NCBI RefSeq assembly: GCF_025399835.1
Contig: NZ_JAODVR010000001.1
Span: forward strand, 2,666,001 to 2,730,000
Direction: 5' to 3'
DNA: 64,000 nt
DNA from: Haloarchaeobius sp. HME9146
GTDB taxonomy: Archaea; Halobacteriota; Halobacteria; Halobacteriales; Natrialbaceae
This document shows positions 41,393 through 49,822 of this stretch, piece after piece. The notes under the pieces are model-generated. The model worked only from the letters and a program-made list of their open reading frames with translations, was not told the origin of the DNA and searched no databases. The position numbers and the translations under genes were made by a program. Each line of letters starts with the position of its first letter. Position 1 is the first letter of the stretch.

Positions 41393-42259
41393 ATGCTGTC
41401 AGCAGATGGGAAGGAACTCGAACGAACCCGCGAGGCCGGTCGGACCGTCGTCGATACCATCAGGGACGCCTTCGTAGCCGGACTGGCCATCGTCGTCCCC
41501 CTCATCGTCACGGTCGTCGTCCTGAACGTCCTCGCCGGGTACGTGTTCGCGTTCCTCTCGGTCTTCGTCGAGTTCCTTCAGGCGTACAACCTCAGTCCGG
41601 CCGAGGCCCAGGTCTTCGCGGCCATCACGCCCGCAACGGCCGACCTGGTCCTGCAGGCCCTCACGCTGGTTCTCCTCGTCGGGACCATCCTCGGCCTCGG
41701 TTTTCTCACGCGTTTCACCTACGGTGAGCGCGGCATCGAGTACGCTGACGACCTCATCAGTGCCATCCCGGGCATCGGCTCGGTGTACGACAGCTTCCGG
41801 GAGATGTCGGACGTCATCGTCGAGAGCGACCAGCAGAACTTCCGTGACGTGAAACTGGTCGAGTTCCCCCAGGAGGACACCTACACGCTCGGGTTCCTCA
41901 CCGCCGACACGCCGGCCGCACTCCAGGCGGCCGCGGGCCGCAACGACATGGTGACGCTGTTCCTCCCGCTCGCGCCCAACCCGGTGATGGGCGGGAACCT
42001 CGTCCACGTGCCCGAGTACCGCGTCGAGGACGTCGATATGACCGTCGAGGAGGGTCTCCGGACCATCGTGACCACCGGCGTCGCGACGGGTGACGCCGCT
42101 TCGAACGGCGATGCACGGCTCTCCGAGGCCGAACTCAGCCAGATGGCGGCGTTCGAACAGGCCGAAGGGCGGATGGACCGCCGCCCGGAGGACGAGGCGA
42201 CCGACCCCATCGAGAACCGACAGACAGAGGCCGACGTGGCGAATAGTGACACCCCATGA
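41393..42259 (+). CDS. DUF502-family membrane protein
   Basis: 288 residues. Two transmembrane helices, AFVAGLAIVVPLIVTVVVLNVL (about 27-48) and LVLQALTLVLLVGTILGLGFL (about 82-102), enclose an external loop. The cytoplasmic part carries the DUF502 signatures IPGIGSVYDSFREMSDVI, LVEFPQEDTYTLGFLT and LPLAPNPVMGGNLVHVPEYRV. Function unknown. The C-terminal 60 residues are acidic and disordered. Its stop overlaps the archease ATG (ATGA), tying it to the RNA ligase genes. Confidence 0.92.
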   Translation: MLSADGKELERTREAGRTVVDTIRDAFVAGLAIVVPLIVTVVVLNVLAGYVFAFLSVFVEFLQAYNLSPAEAQVFAAITPATADLVLQALTLVLLVGTILGLGFLTRFTYGERGIEYADDLISAIPGIGSVYDSFREMSDVIVESDQQNFRDVKLVEFPQEDTYTLGFLTADTPAALQAAAGRNDMVTLFLPLAPNPVMGGNLVHVPEYRVEDVDMTVEEGLRTIVTTGVATGDAASNGDARLSEAELSQMAAFEQAEGRMDRRPEDEATDPIENRQTEADVANSDTP

Positions 42260-42666
42260 GCTTCCATCTCCGCGAGCACACCGCCGACGTGGCCGTCGAG
42301 GCCACCGGTGACTCCCTCGACGAGACCTTCGCCGCGGTCGCCGACGGCCTCACCGCCGCGATGTGCGACGAGTGGCCCGACTCCGGCGACCGGTTCTCGT
42401 TCGACATCGACGCCGAGAACGTCGAAGCCCTCCTGTTCGACTACCTCGACCAGCTCATCTACGAGCGCGACGTGCGCCTCGTCCTGCCGGTCGATAACGA
42501 GGCCACGGTCGAGGAGCGAGACGGCGAGTGGCACCTGGACGGGAGCGCACGGGGCGTCCCCCTGGGCGACGTGAACGCCCGCGACATCAAGGCGGTCACC
42601 TACTCCGACATGACCGTCGAGGAGACCGACGACGGCTGGCGGGCGTACGTCGTGCTGGACGTCTGA
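42256..42666 (+). CDS. Archease (RtcB RNA ligase activator)
   Basis: 136 residues. Archease signatures: REHTADVAVEATGDSLDETFAAVADGL, LLFDYLDQLIYERDV and the C-terminal DIKAVTYSDMTVEETDDGWRAYVVLDV with conserved Asp/Tyr. Archease speeds the guanylation and turnover of RtcB. It overlaps the DUF502 gene by four bases and lies 73 bases before rtcB, which supports the pairing. Confidence 0.96.
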   Translation: MSFHLREHTADVAVEATGDSLDETFAAVADGLTAAMCDEWPDSGDRFSFDIDAENVEALLFDYLDQLIYERDVRLVLPVDNEATVEERDGEWHLDGSARGVPLGDVNARDIKAVTYSDMTVEETDDGWRAYVVLDV

Positions 42667-42739
42667 TTCCCCGGCGGGCAGGAGAAACCGCGGGACCATC
42701 AACGAAATCCTTTCCGGGGTGCCGCGTCCATCTTCAGGT

Positions 42740-44245
42740 ATGGACACTTACGAGGCCGGCGACGTCACGCTCCACAAGGTTCGTGACTACGTCTGGGAGA
42801 TTCCCAAAGAAGGCGAGATGCGCGTCCCGGCGCGTGTGCTCGCGAGCGAATCGTTGCTCGAGGAGATCAGTGACGACAAGACGCTCGAACAGCTGAAGAA
42901 CTCGACACAGCTCCCCGGCATCACCAAGTACGCCATCTGCATGCCTGACGGCCACCAGGGGTACGGGTTCCCCGTCGGCGGGGTCGGTGCGATGGATGCG
43001 AAGGACGGCTGTATCTCGCCCGGCGCGATCGGCTACGACATCAATTGCGGCGTCCGCATGATGAAGACGAACCTGACCTACGACGACCTCCAGGGTCGCG
43101 AGGAGGAACTCGTCGACGCGCTGTTCGCCAACATCCCGTCGGGCCTCGGCGGCGGCGGGGTCTTCGAGGGGACCATCGACGACATCGAGAACATCCTCGA
43201 CCACGGGATGGAGTGGGCGCTCGAGAACGACTGGGCCGTCCCGGCAGACCTCGAACACTGCGAGGACGAGGGCGTGCGCCACGACGCCGACCCCTCGAAG
43301 ATATCCCAGAAGGCGAAGGACCGCGGCAAGAACCAGGTCGGCAGCCTCGGCTCGGGCAACCACTTCCTCGAGGTCCAGCGCGTCACCGACGTGTACCGCG
43401 ACGACGTGGCAGCAGAGTTCGGCCTCGAGGAGGACCAGATCGTCGTCCTCATCCACTGTGGCTCGCGGGGCCTCGGGCACCAGACCTGCACCGACTACCT
43501 CCGCAAGATAGAGAAGACTCACGCGGGGCTCCTCAAGCAGCTCCCGGACAAGGAACTCGCAGCGGCCCCGGCTGGCTCGCAACTCGCCGAGGACTACTAC
43601 GGCGCGATGTGTGCCGCCATCAACTTCGCGTGGGTGAACCGCCAGCTCATCATGCACCGGACCCGGCAGGTGTTCGAGAAGGTGTTCGGCCGCGACTGGG
43701 AGGACATGGAGATGGACCTGCTGTACGACGTGGCGCACAACATCGGGAAGAAGGAGACGCACCAGGTCGGCATCGACGCGAACGGCGAGGCCGTGCCCGA
43801 CGAGGAGGCCGTCGAGTTCGAGGAGCGCGAACTGTACGTCCACCGCAAAGGGGCCACCAGGGCCTTCCCCGCCGGCCGTCCCGAACTCCCGCCCGCCTAC
43901 CAGGACGTGGGCCAGCCCATCATCATCCCCGGCAGCATGGGCGCGGGCAGCTACGTCCTCCGCGGCGGCGAGAACTCGATGAAGGAGACGTTCGGCTCGA
44001 CCGCCCACGGCGCGGGCCGGCTCATGAGCCGCACCCAGGCCAAGAAGGACTACTGGGGTGGCGACGTGCAGAATGAACTCCGCGAGCAACAGCACATCTA
44101 CGTCAAGGCCCAGTCCGGCGCGACCATCGCCGAGGAAGCGCCCGGAGTGTACAAGGACGTGGACGAGGTCGTCCGCGTCAGCGACGAACTCGGCATCGGG
44201 GACAAGGTCGTCCGCACCTTCCCCGTCTGCAACATCAAGGGCTAG
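42740..44245 (+). CDS. rtcB: tRNA-splicing/RNA-repair ligase RtcB
   Basis: 501 residues. Metal and GMP-binding motifs are complete: PDGHQGYGFPVGG, GYDINCGVRMM (Cys ligand), GSLGSGNHFLEVQ (His ligand), VLIHCGSRGLGHQ, YDVAHNIGKKE, YVHRKGATRAFPAG and STAHGAGRLMSR (the guanylated His). It joins 2',3'-cyclic phosphate or 3'-phosphate RNA ends to 5'-OH ends, here for tRNA exons. The ATG at 42740 follows the family start MDTYEAGDV; no intein is present. Confidence 0.97.
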   Translation: MDTYEAGDVTLHKVRDYVWEIPKEGEMRVPARVLASESLLEEISDDKTLEQLKNSTQLPGITKYAICMPDGHQGYGFPVGGVGAMDAKDGCISPGAIGYDINCGVRMMKTNLTYDDLQGREEELVDALFANIPSGLGGGGVFEGTIDDIENILDHGMEWALENDWAVPADLEHCEDEGVRHDADPSKISQKAKDRGKNQVGSLGSGNHFLEVQRVTDVYRDDVAAEFGLEEDQIVVLIHCGSRGLGHQTCTDYLRKIEKTHAGLLKQLPDKELAAAPAGSQLAEDYYGAMCAAINFAWVNRQLIMHRTRQVFEKVFGRDWEDMEMDLLYDVAHNIGKKETHQVGIDANGEAVPDEEAVEFEERELYVHRKGATRAFPAGRPELPPAYQDVGQPIIIPGSMGAGSYVLRGGENSMKETFGSTAHGAGRLMSRTQAKKDYWGGDVQNELREQQHIYVKAQSGATIAEEAPGVYKDVDEVVRVSDELGIGDKVVRTFPVCNIKG

Positions 44246-44251
44246 CGGCTC

Positions 44252-44512
44252 TCACCGCTCGTCGAGCCCGTGGCGTTCCTCGTCGCTCTTGTTCATACTG
44301 ACCAGTTTTCCGAGCCCGAGTGCCGCCACGATCCCACCCAGCCCGTACGCCGCGACCAGCGACTGGGACGACTCGAACCCGAGCACCTCGACAACGCTCT
44401 CGCTGGTACCGTACTTTCCACCGGCGGCGGCGACGATGGCGAGCAGACTCGTCACGAGCAGGAACAGTGCGACGCCGGCGACGAACTTGCGCTGTCGGTC
44501 CGAGAGGTTCAC
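44252..44512 (-). CDS. Small two-helix membrane protein
   Basis: 86 residues from a GTG start (44510-44512). Two hydrophobic helices: FVAGVALFLLVTSLLAIVAAAGG and LVAAYGLGGIVAALGLGKLV, with a positively charged N-terminus SDRQRKF and an acidic tail KSDEERHGLDER. No family is recognised. It converges on rtcB with six bases between stops. The 260 bases upstream hold no gene I can support. Confidence 0.6.
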   Translation of the reverse strand: MNLSDRQRKFVAGVALFLLVTSLLAIVAAAGGKYGTSESVVEVLGFESSQSLVAAYGLGGIVAALGLGKLVSMNKSDEERHGLDER

Positions 44513-44773
44513 GCCGACTCACCCGTGCTGTCACCGGCGACCACCACAGCGGTCGCGACCGGGAGTGGAGCGGTGGTACTCATCGCTTCGAGTTCCGAAG
44601 TGCTACCAATTCAATGTTTTCCGGCAGTCGGACGACGAGCGTTTATCCGTGATGGGGCAGCCAGACACTGCGTGGTCTGAGAGCAGTCACGTTCCGGCCG
44701 AGGCGGTTGCGCGGCACACCGGACGTTCGACTGAGAGCTGGTGCCGCCTGTTCGCCCCCATTCGAGTCCCGGC

Positions 44774-44986
44774 TCACTTCACCCGGTACGGGTTGTCGTC
44801 GTCCTCCTCGTCGTCTTCCGGCGGGAACTCCTTGCGCGCACTGAGCGTGATGCTCGCCTCCGGCGTGTCGTCGTCTTCCCAGGGGCTCTCGTACACCGAG
44901 AGCTCCGTCTCGGTCACGTCCCAGCCCTGTTCTTCGAGCAGGCGAACGAGTTCGCGCTGGTGGTCGAGTATCTCGTCGTCCATCAT
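44774..44986 (-). CDS. Small acidic haloarchaeal protein
   Basis: 70 residues starting MMDDEILDHQRELVRLLEEQGWDV and ending in an acidic DDEEDDDNPYRVK tail. The N-terminal helix followed by two strands (TETELSVYES, EASITLSARKEF) suggests a compact alpha-beta fold. The T-rich TTTTTA element about 25 nt upstream (45009-45014) serves as TATA box and may also end the upstream gene. No named family; function unknown. Confidence 0.65.
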   Translation of the reverse strand: MMDDEILDHQRELVRLLEEQGWDVTETELSVYESPWEDDDTPEASITLSARKEFPPEDDEEDDDNPYRVK

Positions 44987-45030
44987 CGCCCTTCAGAACA
45001 GCGCGAGCTAAAAAGTACACGCCCAGGGCC

Positions 45031-45330
45031 CTACGCGTTGAAGTCGAACCGCGGGCGGTCGATGTCCGGCATCCGGTGCGGAACCTCCTCGCCGTCGGCG
45101 AACTTGACGAAGTTCAGGTAGAACGTCCGTCCGCAACCGTCCTGGTCCGGGTCGGCGTCGCCGAGACAGACGAACTCCACCCCGTCGGCGTCCTCGTACT
45201 CGCCCGTCGTGCTCTCGTAGTCCCAGCCGTCGAGCGGTTCCCTGGTGACACACTTGTCCGCCATGTAGGCGTCGCGCTCCAGGCTCGTGAGCGCCTCGCA
45301 GTACGGACAGTAGTACGTGACTTCGACCAT
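45031..45330 (-). CDS. Small zinc-ribbon-type protein, unknown function
   Basis: 99 residues. Cysteines occur as CPYCEAL near the N-terminus, then VTREPL, VEFVCLGD and DGCGRTFYLNFVKF, so a treble-clef or zinc-ribbon with CxxC and CxxxxxxxxCG elements is possible. The C-terminal PHRMPDIDRPRFDFNA is compact. The T-run at 45009-45014 follows its stop and may terminate its message. No family recognised with certainty. Confidence 0.7.
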   Translation of the reverse strand: MVEVTYYCPYCEALTSLERDAYMADKCVTREPLDGWDYESTTGEYEDADGVEFVCLGDADPDQDGCGRTFYLNFVKFADGEEVPHRMPDIDRPRFDFNA

Positions 45331-45429
45331 GCCGGTCGTTGGGACCGGACGACCTTAGCTGGGCGGCTCGCGGGCGACCCGACCCGCGTAGTGGAAAGGA
45401 TTTTCACCGCCACCGCAGACGGTTAGGAC

Positions 45430-46281
45430 ATGATAGACGAGACAGTCGAGGAGATCGAAGAGATGCAGACGCACTCCTCGTCCGTCGTCGCCATCAAGGC
45501 GACCGAAGCCCTCCGTGAGTTGCTCGACCGCGAGTACGCGACGGTCGAGGAGTTCGAGCGCGGGCTGGAGCGCAACGCGAAGGCGCTCCAGCGGGCGAAC
45601 CAGTCCCACGCCTCCCTCCACAACGCGATGCGTGGGGTCGTCGATTCGGTGTCGCGGGCCGAACCGGAGACCGTCGACGACGCGAAGGCCGCGCTGAGCG
45701 AGGCCATCGAGTCGGTCGTCGACGACGTCGAACACGGCAAGCGCCGTGCCGCGGAGAACGCGAAGTCCCTCGTCGAGGACGGCACGACCATCCTGACACA
45801 CGACTACTCCTCGACGGTCCTCGAGGCCATCGAGCTGGCGACCCGCGACGGCGCGTATATCGACGTGTTCGTCACCGAAGCTCGGCCGCGGTACCTCGGC
45901 CGGAAGACGGCCCGGACCCTCGCCGGGAACGACCGCGTCGAGACCCACCTGCTCACCGACAGCGGGGCGGGCTACTACATGGACGAGTGCGACCGGGTCC
46001 TCATCGGGATGGACTGCATCGTCGAGGACACGCTGTACAACCGCGTCGGGACCTTCCCCATCGCGGCGACGGCAGCCCAGTGTGACGTGCCGGTGACCGT
46101 CGTCGGCTCGGGTGCGAAGGTCATCGAAGACGGGTTCATCTTCGAGAACGAGTTCCGCTCGCCGAGCGAGGTCATGCGCGAGCCCGCAGAGGGCTTCGAC
46201 GTGCGAAACCCGGCCTACGACGCGACGCCGGTGTCGCTGCTGGAGTCGGTCGTCACCGACAACGGCGAGAAGGAGTTCTGA
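45430..46281 (+). CDS. eIF2B-alpha-like / ribose-1,5-bisphosphate isomerase-family protein
   Basis: 283 residues. The N-terminal helical part (ETVEEIEEMQTHSSSVVAIKATEAL) and the Rossmann-like C-terminal part (ILTHDYSSTVLEAIELA, VFVTEARPRYLGRKTARTLA, GMDCIVEDTLYNRVGTFPIAATAAQ, FEFENEFRSP-like end) are those of the eIF2B/MtnA/R15Pi superfamily. The position of the catalytic Cys in R15P isomerases (THCN) reads THDYSS, so isomerase activity is doubtful; the pattern is closer to eIF2B regulatory subunits. The role is unassigned. Confidence 0.85.
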   Translation: MIDETVEEIEEMQTHSSSVVAIKATEALRELLDREYATVEEFERGLERNAKALQRANQSHASLHNAMRGVVDSVSRAEPETVDDAKAALSEAIESVVDDVEHGKRRAAENAKSLVEDGTTILTHDYSSTVLEAIELATRDGAYIDVFVTEARPRYLGRKTARTLAGNDRVETHLLTDSGAGYYMDECDRVLIGMDCIVEDTLYNRVGTFPIAATAAQCDVPVTVVGSGAKVIEDGFIFENEFRSPSEVMREPAEGFDVRNPAYDATPVSLLESVVTDNGEKEF

Positions 46282-46299
46282 GGCGGCTGTAGAACGCTC

Positions 46300-47361
46300 T
46301 CAGCGGTCGATTTTGGGCGGTTCGTTCCGGCCGACCGTTATCTCGTGTGCCTCGATGTCCTCGAGTGCGGCCACGCGCCCACCGACGGTGAGCGCTTCGC
46401 CGTCCTCGGTTTCGAGGGTGAGTCCGGCGACCTCCTCGGTCATCTCGAAGGAGATGTCCGTGATGAGGCCACGGACGATGCGGGGCGCGCCCGTCTCCAC
46501 GTCGCGGCCCTCGATGGTCGCGTAGAACTCGCCACCTTCCTCCATGAGGTCCTTGACGGTGCGCCGAATCGAGGAGTAGCGACGCGGGAACGGCCGGTCC
46601 TCGCCGTTGCTGTAGAGTTCGGTCGCGGTCGTCCAGAGGACGGTCCCGAAGAAGCCAGAGACGAGGAAGCCGAGCGCGGAACGGTTGAAGATGACGCCGT
46701 AGCGGTCCTGGTCGTCGCGGAGCGCGTCCTGGGTCGCGTAGATGGAGTACTCGCCGTCAGCGACCGCGATGACCGGACTGGTGATACCGCGGCGAGCCCG
46801 GACGGACGTGGCGACGCGGCTGTAGTCGTACTCGTCCGGGTTCGGCGCGCTGGAGGCGGGCGTGACGAGCAACTCGATACTGATACCCTCGTGGTGGCGG
46901 GTCGCGAGCAGGTCCTGAAAGCGTTCGAGCAGGTCCGGCGTCAGGGAGAGCGAGAGTTCGTACTCGGCGGCGTCGATGACCTCCTCGAGGTACCGGAGGA
47001 TGGTCGAGCGCGACTTGACGAGCGACACTGCCTCAGTGTCCCGTGCGGGTGCTGTGTATCGGGCCGCGAGCTCGTCGACCATCTCGACGAGCGACGACTG
47101 CACGTCCGAGAAGGCGTCGTCGGGGTCGACCGCGATTATCTTCATCGGGCGGGACTCGCGGAGTTCGACGAGGCCCCTGTCGGAGAGGCTTCGGACCGTG
47201 TCGTACACGCGGGGCTGGGGAATCTCCGTCCGGTCGGCGATTTCGCTCGCCGTGAGCTGGCCGTGGTCGAGGACGGTGAGGTAGGCGTCTATCTCGTACT
47301 CCCCGAGATTGAACCGGTCCCCCACGCGTTCGATGGTTCCACGGAGATCGTCTGATGGCAT
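46300..47361 (-). CDS. trmB: TrmB-family sugar-responsive transcriptional regulator
   Basis: 353 residues starting [14 protein letters not shown]. The winged helix (about 15-85) has [45 protein letters not shown] coiled dimerisation segment follows, then the phospholipase-D-like ligand domain typical of haloarchaeal TrmB ([46 protein letters not shown]) and a C-terminal beta domain. In Halobacterium this protein controls gluconeogenesis, central metabolism and cofactor genes. The ATG lies about 25 nt after ATTTAGGG, so the mRNA is leaderless; a TrmB box is just upstream. Confidence 0.93.
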   Translation of the reverse strand: MPSDDLRGTIERVGDRFNLGEYEIDAYLTVLDHGQLTASEIADRTEIPQPRVYDTVRSLSDRGLVELRESRPMKIIAVDPDDAFSDVQSSLVEMVDELAARYTAPARDTEAVSLVKSRSTILRYLEEVIDAAEYELSLSLTPDLLERFQDLLATRHHEGISIELLVTPASSAPNPDEYDYSRVATSVRARRGITSPVIAVADGEYSIYATQDALRDDQDRYGVIFNRSALGFLVSGFFGTVLWTTATELYSNGEDRPFPRRYSSIRRTVKDLMEEGGEFYATIEGRDVETGAPRIVRGLITDISFEMTEEVAGLTLETEDGEALTVGGRVAALEDIEAHEITVGRNEPPKIDR

Positions 47362-47394
47362 ATCGTACACACTGCGGGCCGACCCTAAATGATT

Positions 47395-47410
47395 TACTGA
47401 AATCCGAGTA
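47395..47410. promoter_or_regulatory. TrmB-type binding box in the trmB promoter
   Basis: TACT-GAAATCC-GAGTA fits exactly the TACT-N7/8-GAGTA motif reported for Halobacterium TrmB. It sits upstream of and touching the TATA-like AGTAAATC/ATTTAGG stretch, 34 bases before the ATG of trmB, and in the intergenic gap shared with the divergent GNAT gene. Confidence 0.7.
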
Positions 47411-47560
47411 GCACTGGGTTCCAGAATCGAATCCTGTCGCTACAAATTACTTTTTGCTCGATTCCATCACCGGAGTCGGCCTGTCGGTGACCGTGTGAGT
47501 CGCATCGGCTGGCACTGTCAGCACCCCAATCGTTATGCGAGACTGTCCGCGAATATCGCC

Positions 47561-48157
47561 ATGAACGTCGAACCGACGACACTCGACGGTGAGTACGTGC
47601 GGTTAGCGCCGCTGTCAGTCGAGGACCACCTCGACGGGTTGCAGACCGCCGGGGCCGACCCGGACATCTTCCGCTGGTTCGCCGACGACTACTCCACGCC
47701 GGACGCGATGCGGACGTTCGTCGAGGAAGCGCTGTCGGCCCAGGAGGACGGGACCTCCCTTCCGTTCGCGACCGTCCGTCAGCAGACCGGGGAGGTAATC
47801 GGGTCGACCCGGTTCTGTGCCATTCGGCCGGCGAATCGGAGCGTCGAGATCGGCTGGACGTGGGTGACCCCTGACCAGCAACGGACACCCGCCAACACCG
47901 AGGCGAAGTACCTCATGCTTCGACACGCGTTCGAGCACTGGGGCTGTGTTCGCGTCCAGTTCGAGACCGCAGCCCGGAACCAGCGGTCGCGTGACGCGCT
48001 CGACCGTATCGGTGCGACCGAGGAGGGTATACTCCGGAAGCATATGCTCATCCACGGCGAGCCCCGGGACAGCGTCTACTACAGCATCCTCGACTCCGAG
48101 TGGGGTGCGGTCGAAGCTGACCTGGCCGCCAAGCTCGACCGCCCGTTTCCGGAATAA
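47561..48157 (+). CDS. GNAT-family N-acetyltransferase (RimJ/RimL type)
   Basis: 198 residues starting MNVEPTTLDGEYVRLAPLSVEDHLDGL. The acetyl-CoA region is WTWVTPDQQRTPANTEAKYLMLRHAFEHWGC, and RVQFETAARNQRSRDALDRIGATEEGILRKHMLI is typical of RimJ/RimL-like enzymes. It is not closely related to the tandem GNAT array. CGTTATGC (47531) lies about 28 nt before the ATG, suggesting a leaderless transcript. It shares its upstream region with trmB, so TrmB control is conceivable. Confidence 0.9.
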   Translation: MNVEPTTLDGEYVRLAPLSVEDHLDGLQTAGADPDIFRWFADDYSTPDAMRTFVEEALSAQEDGTSLPFATVRQQTGEVIGSTRFCAIRPANRSVEIGWTWVTPDQQRTPANTEAKYLMLRHAFEHWGCVRVQFETAARNQRSRDALDRIGATEEGILRKHMLIHGEPRDSVYYSILDSEWGAVEADLAAKLDRPFPE

Positions 48158-48253
48158 TCTCAGCGTCGGCGCTCCGACAGAGTCGCTTCGACCGGCTCTC
48201 GCCGTCTCTCCTTCTTCCCAATCCTTTTCTCGGGTGGGCGTGAGGGGTCGAAC

Positions 48254-49345
48254 ATGCCAGCGGGCGCGGTCTTCGACCAGGACGGGACGAACACGTCGGC
48301 GACGACGGCCCCCGGGGCCGAAACCACGACGACCTCGACCGGCGGGGCGGGTGACGGCTCGAATCCGGGGACGACGACGACCACCGACGATGCGGGTGGC
48401 GTCGACGCCGTGAGTGACGTCCTCGCCGGGCAACTCGACCGAATCGTCCCGGAGTGGTTCCCCAGCGACCAGCTGGTGAACCTGGTGCTGGCGGTGGCCA
48501 TCATCGTCTTCGCCTGGTACCTCTCGAAGCTCGTCGTCCGCCTGTTCGGCCGAACCATCGCGCAGCGACTCCAGCGCCCGAGTGTCACCCGGACGGTCCT
48601 CCGGATGGTCCGCCTCGGCGTGATGGGCCTCGCGTTCGCCATCGCCGCGCCACTGGTCGGCCTCGGCCTCGGGAACGTGTTGCTCTCGGTGACGGTGTTC
48701 TCCGCCGTGCTCGGTATCGTCCTCGCACCCATCGTCGGGAGCATCATCAACGGGGTGTTCGTCCTCGCCGACCAGCCCTACGAGATCGGCGACATGATAC
48801 AGCTCGCGGACCGCCAGACGACGGGATTCGTCGAGGACATCACCATCCGGTACACGAAGATATTCACGCTCGACAATACGTTCCTCGTCATCGACAACTC
48901 CTCCATCCGCGGTCGAGACGTCATCAACTACTCCGCGGAGGACGAGCGCACCCGGCTCTCGCTCTCCATCATCGTGACCTACGAGGGTGACCTCGACGAG
49001 GCCCGCGAACTCATCGAGGACGCCGCCAAGGAGGTCGACCTGGTCATCCCCGGTGGCCCGGACATCCGCATCGGCGCGGCGCGATACCCGGCGGCCCCGA
49101 CGTGTTACATCGACGACTACGCCGACCACGGCGTGAAGCTGACGTTGCGCTACTGGGCGAAACAGCCGTACAAACTGCTGACCGTCCGCTCGAGAGTTCA
49201 GGAGAACGTGTGGACGAAGCTCGAAGACGCGGACGTGGAGATCGCGTATCCGCACTCGCACGTCGTCTTCGACGAGACGAGCGGCGAACTCCCCGTCTCG
49301 ATGCAGTCGGACTCACCGGGAACCGGTGGTCGCGGGCCCGACTGA
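48254..49345 (+). CDS. MscS-type mechanosensitive ion channel
   Basis: 363 residues. A Thr/Gly-rich N-terminus (1-50, DAGGVDAVSDVLAGQLDR follows) precedes transmembrane helices LVNLVLAVAIIVFAWYLSKLVV and MVRLGVMGLAFAIAAPLVGLGLG. The pore helix VLLSVTVFSAVLGIVLAPIVGSIINGVFVLADQPYEIGD and the beta domain GFVEDITIRYTKI are MscS hallmarks; the C-terminal alpha-beta domain is complete. It releases solutes on hypo-osmotic shock. Confidence 0.94.
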   Translation: MPAGAVFDQDGTNTSATTAPGAETTTTSTGGAGDGSNPGTTTTTDDAGGVDAVSDVLAGQLDRIVPEWFPSDQLVNLVLAVAIIVFAWYLSKLVVRLFGRTIAQRLQRPSVTRTVLRMVRLGVMGLAFAIAAPLVGLGLGNVLLSVTVFSAVLGIVLAPIVGSIINGVFVLADQPYEIGDMIQLADRQTTGFVEDITIRYTKIFTLDNTFLVIDNSSIRGRDVINYSAEDERTRLSLSIIVTYEGDLDEARELIEDAAKEVDLVIPGGPDIRIGAARYPAAPTCYIDDYADHGVKLTLRYWAKQPYKLLTVRSRVQENVWTKLEDADVEIAYPHSHVVFDETSGELPVSMQSDSPGTGGRGPD

Positions 49346-49349
49346 CCCC

Positions 49350-49754
49350 TCAGGCAGCCCGGACCGTGATCACTTCGCAGTCGAGATTCTTCCTGAGGTA
49401 CTGGTCGATGTTGGGGTCATCCACGAGTTTCCGGAGCATCCGTCGCCAGCGCCCGGCCTGCTTGTTCCCGATGACGACGATGTCGGCGCTCTCGGACGCG
49501 ACCTCGTCGAGGATGGTCTCCTCGACCAGGAAGCCACGCCGGACGACGTACCGGACGTGTTCGAGCGGACCGAACTCCCGCTCGGTCGCTCGCTTCAGGT
49601 CGGCGCGAGTCACGCGCTTGGACTCCTGGTAGAGGTTGACGTGGAGAACGGTCAGCGCGGCTTCGTGCTCGCGAGCCACCTCGACAGCCGATTCGAGGGT
49701 GCGACGGGAATGCTTCGTCAGCGGATACCGGACGGGGACCACGACGCGTGTCAT
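49350..49754 (-). CDS. Universal stress protein (UspA family)
   Basis: 134 residues. VVVPVRYPLTKHSRRTLESAVEVA and LTVLHVNL open the fold, and ADIVVIGNKQAGRWRRMLRKLVDDPN with CEVITVRAA closes it. The ATP-binding G-2x-G-9x-G(S/T) motif is degenerate (GNKQAGRWRRML), so ATP binding is uncertain. The gene lies 68 bases downstream of the metallophosphatase paralogs on the same strand and converges on the MscS gene four bases away, so it may be read with the phosphatase genes. Confidence 0.88.
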   Translation of the reverse strand: MTRVVVPVRYPLTKHSRRTLESAVEVAREHEAALTVLHVNLYQESKRVTRADLKRATEREFGPLEHVRYVVRRGFLVEETILDEVASESADIVVIGNKQAGRWRRMLRKLVDDPNIDQYLRKNLDCEVITVRAA

Positions 49755-49822
49755 CTGGCGAATCTAGTCGACGATTACACGTAACGTTTCTCACTCATCA
49801 GCGTCGCGGAGTAGTCACCCAG

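Noticed and set aside
44513-44773. Possible small gene or RNA in the gap between two small minus-strand genes (TTTATCC box at 44640)
   Set aside because: The short frames there overlap the next gene on the wrong strand and show no coding character; no hairpin of note.
45430-46281. Annotation as ribose-1,5-bisphosphate isomerase
   Set aside because: The catalytic Cys position reads Asp, so I kept only a family-level call.
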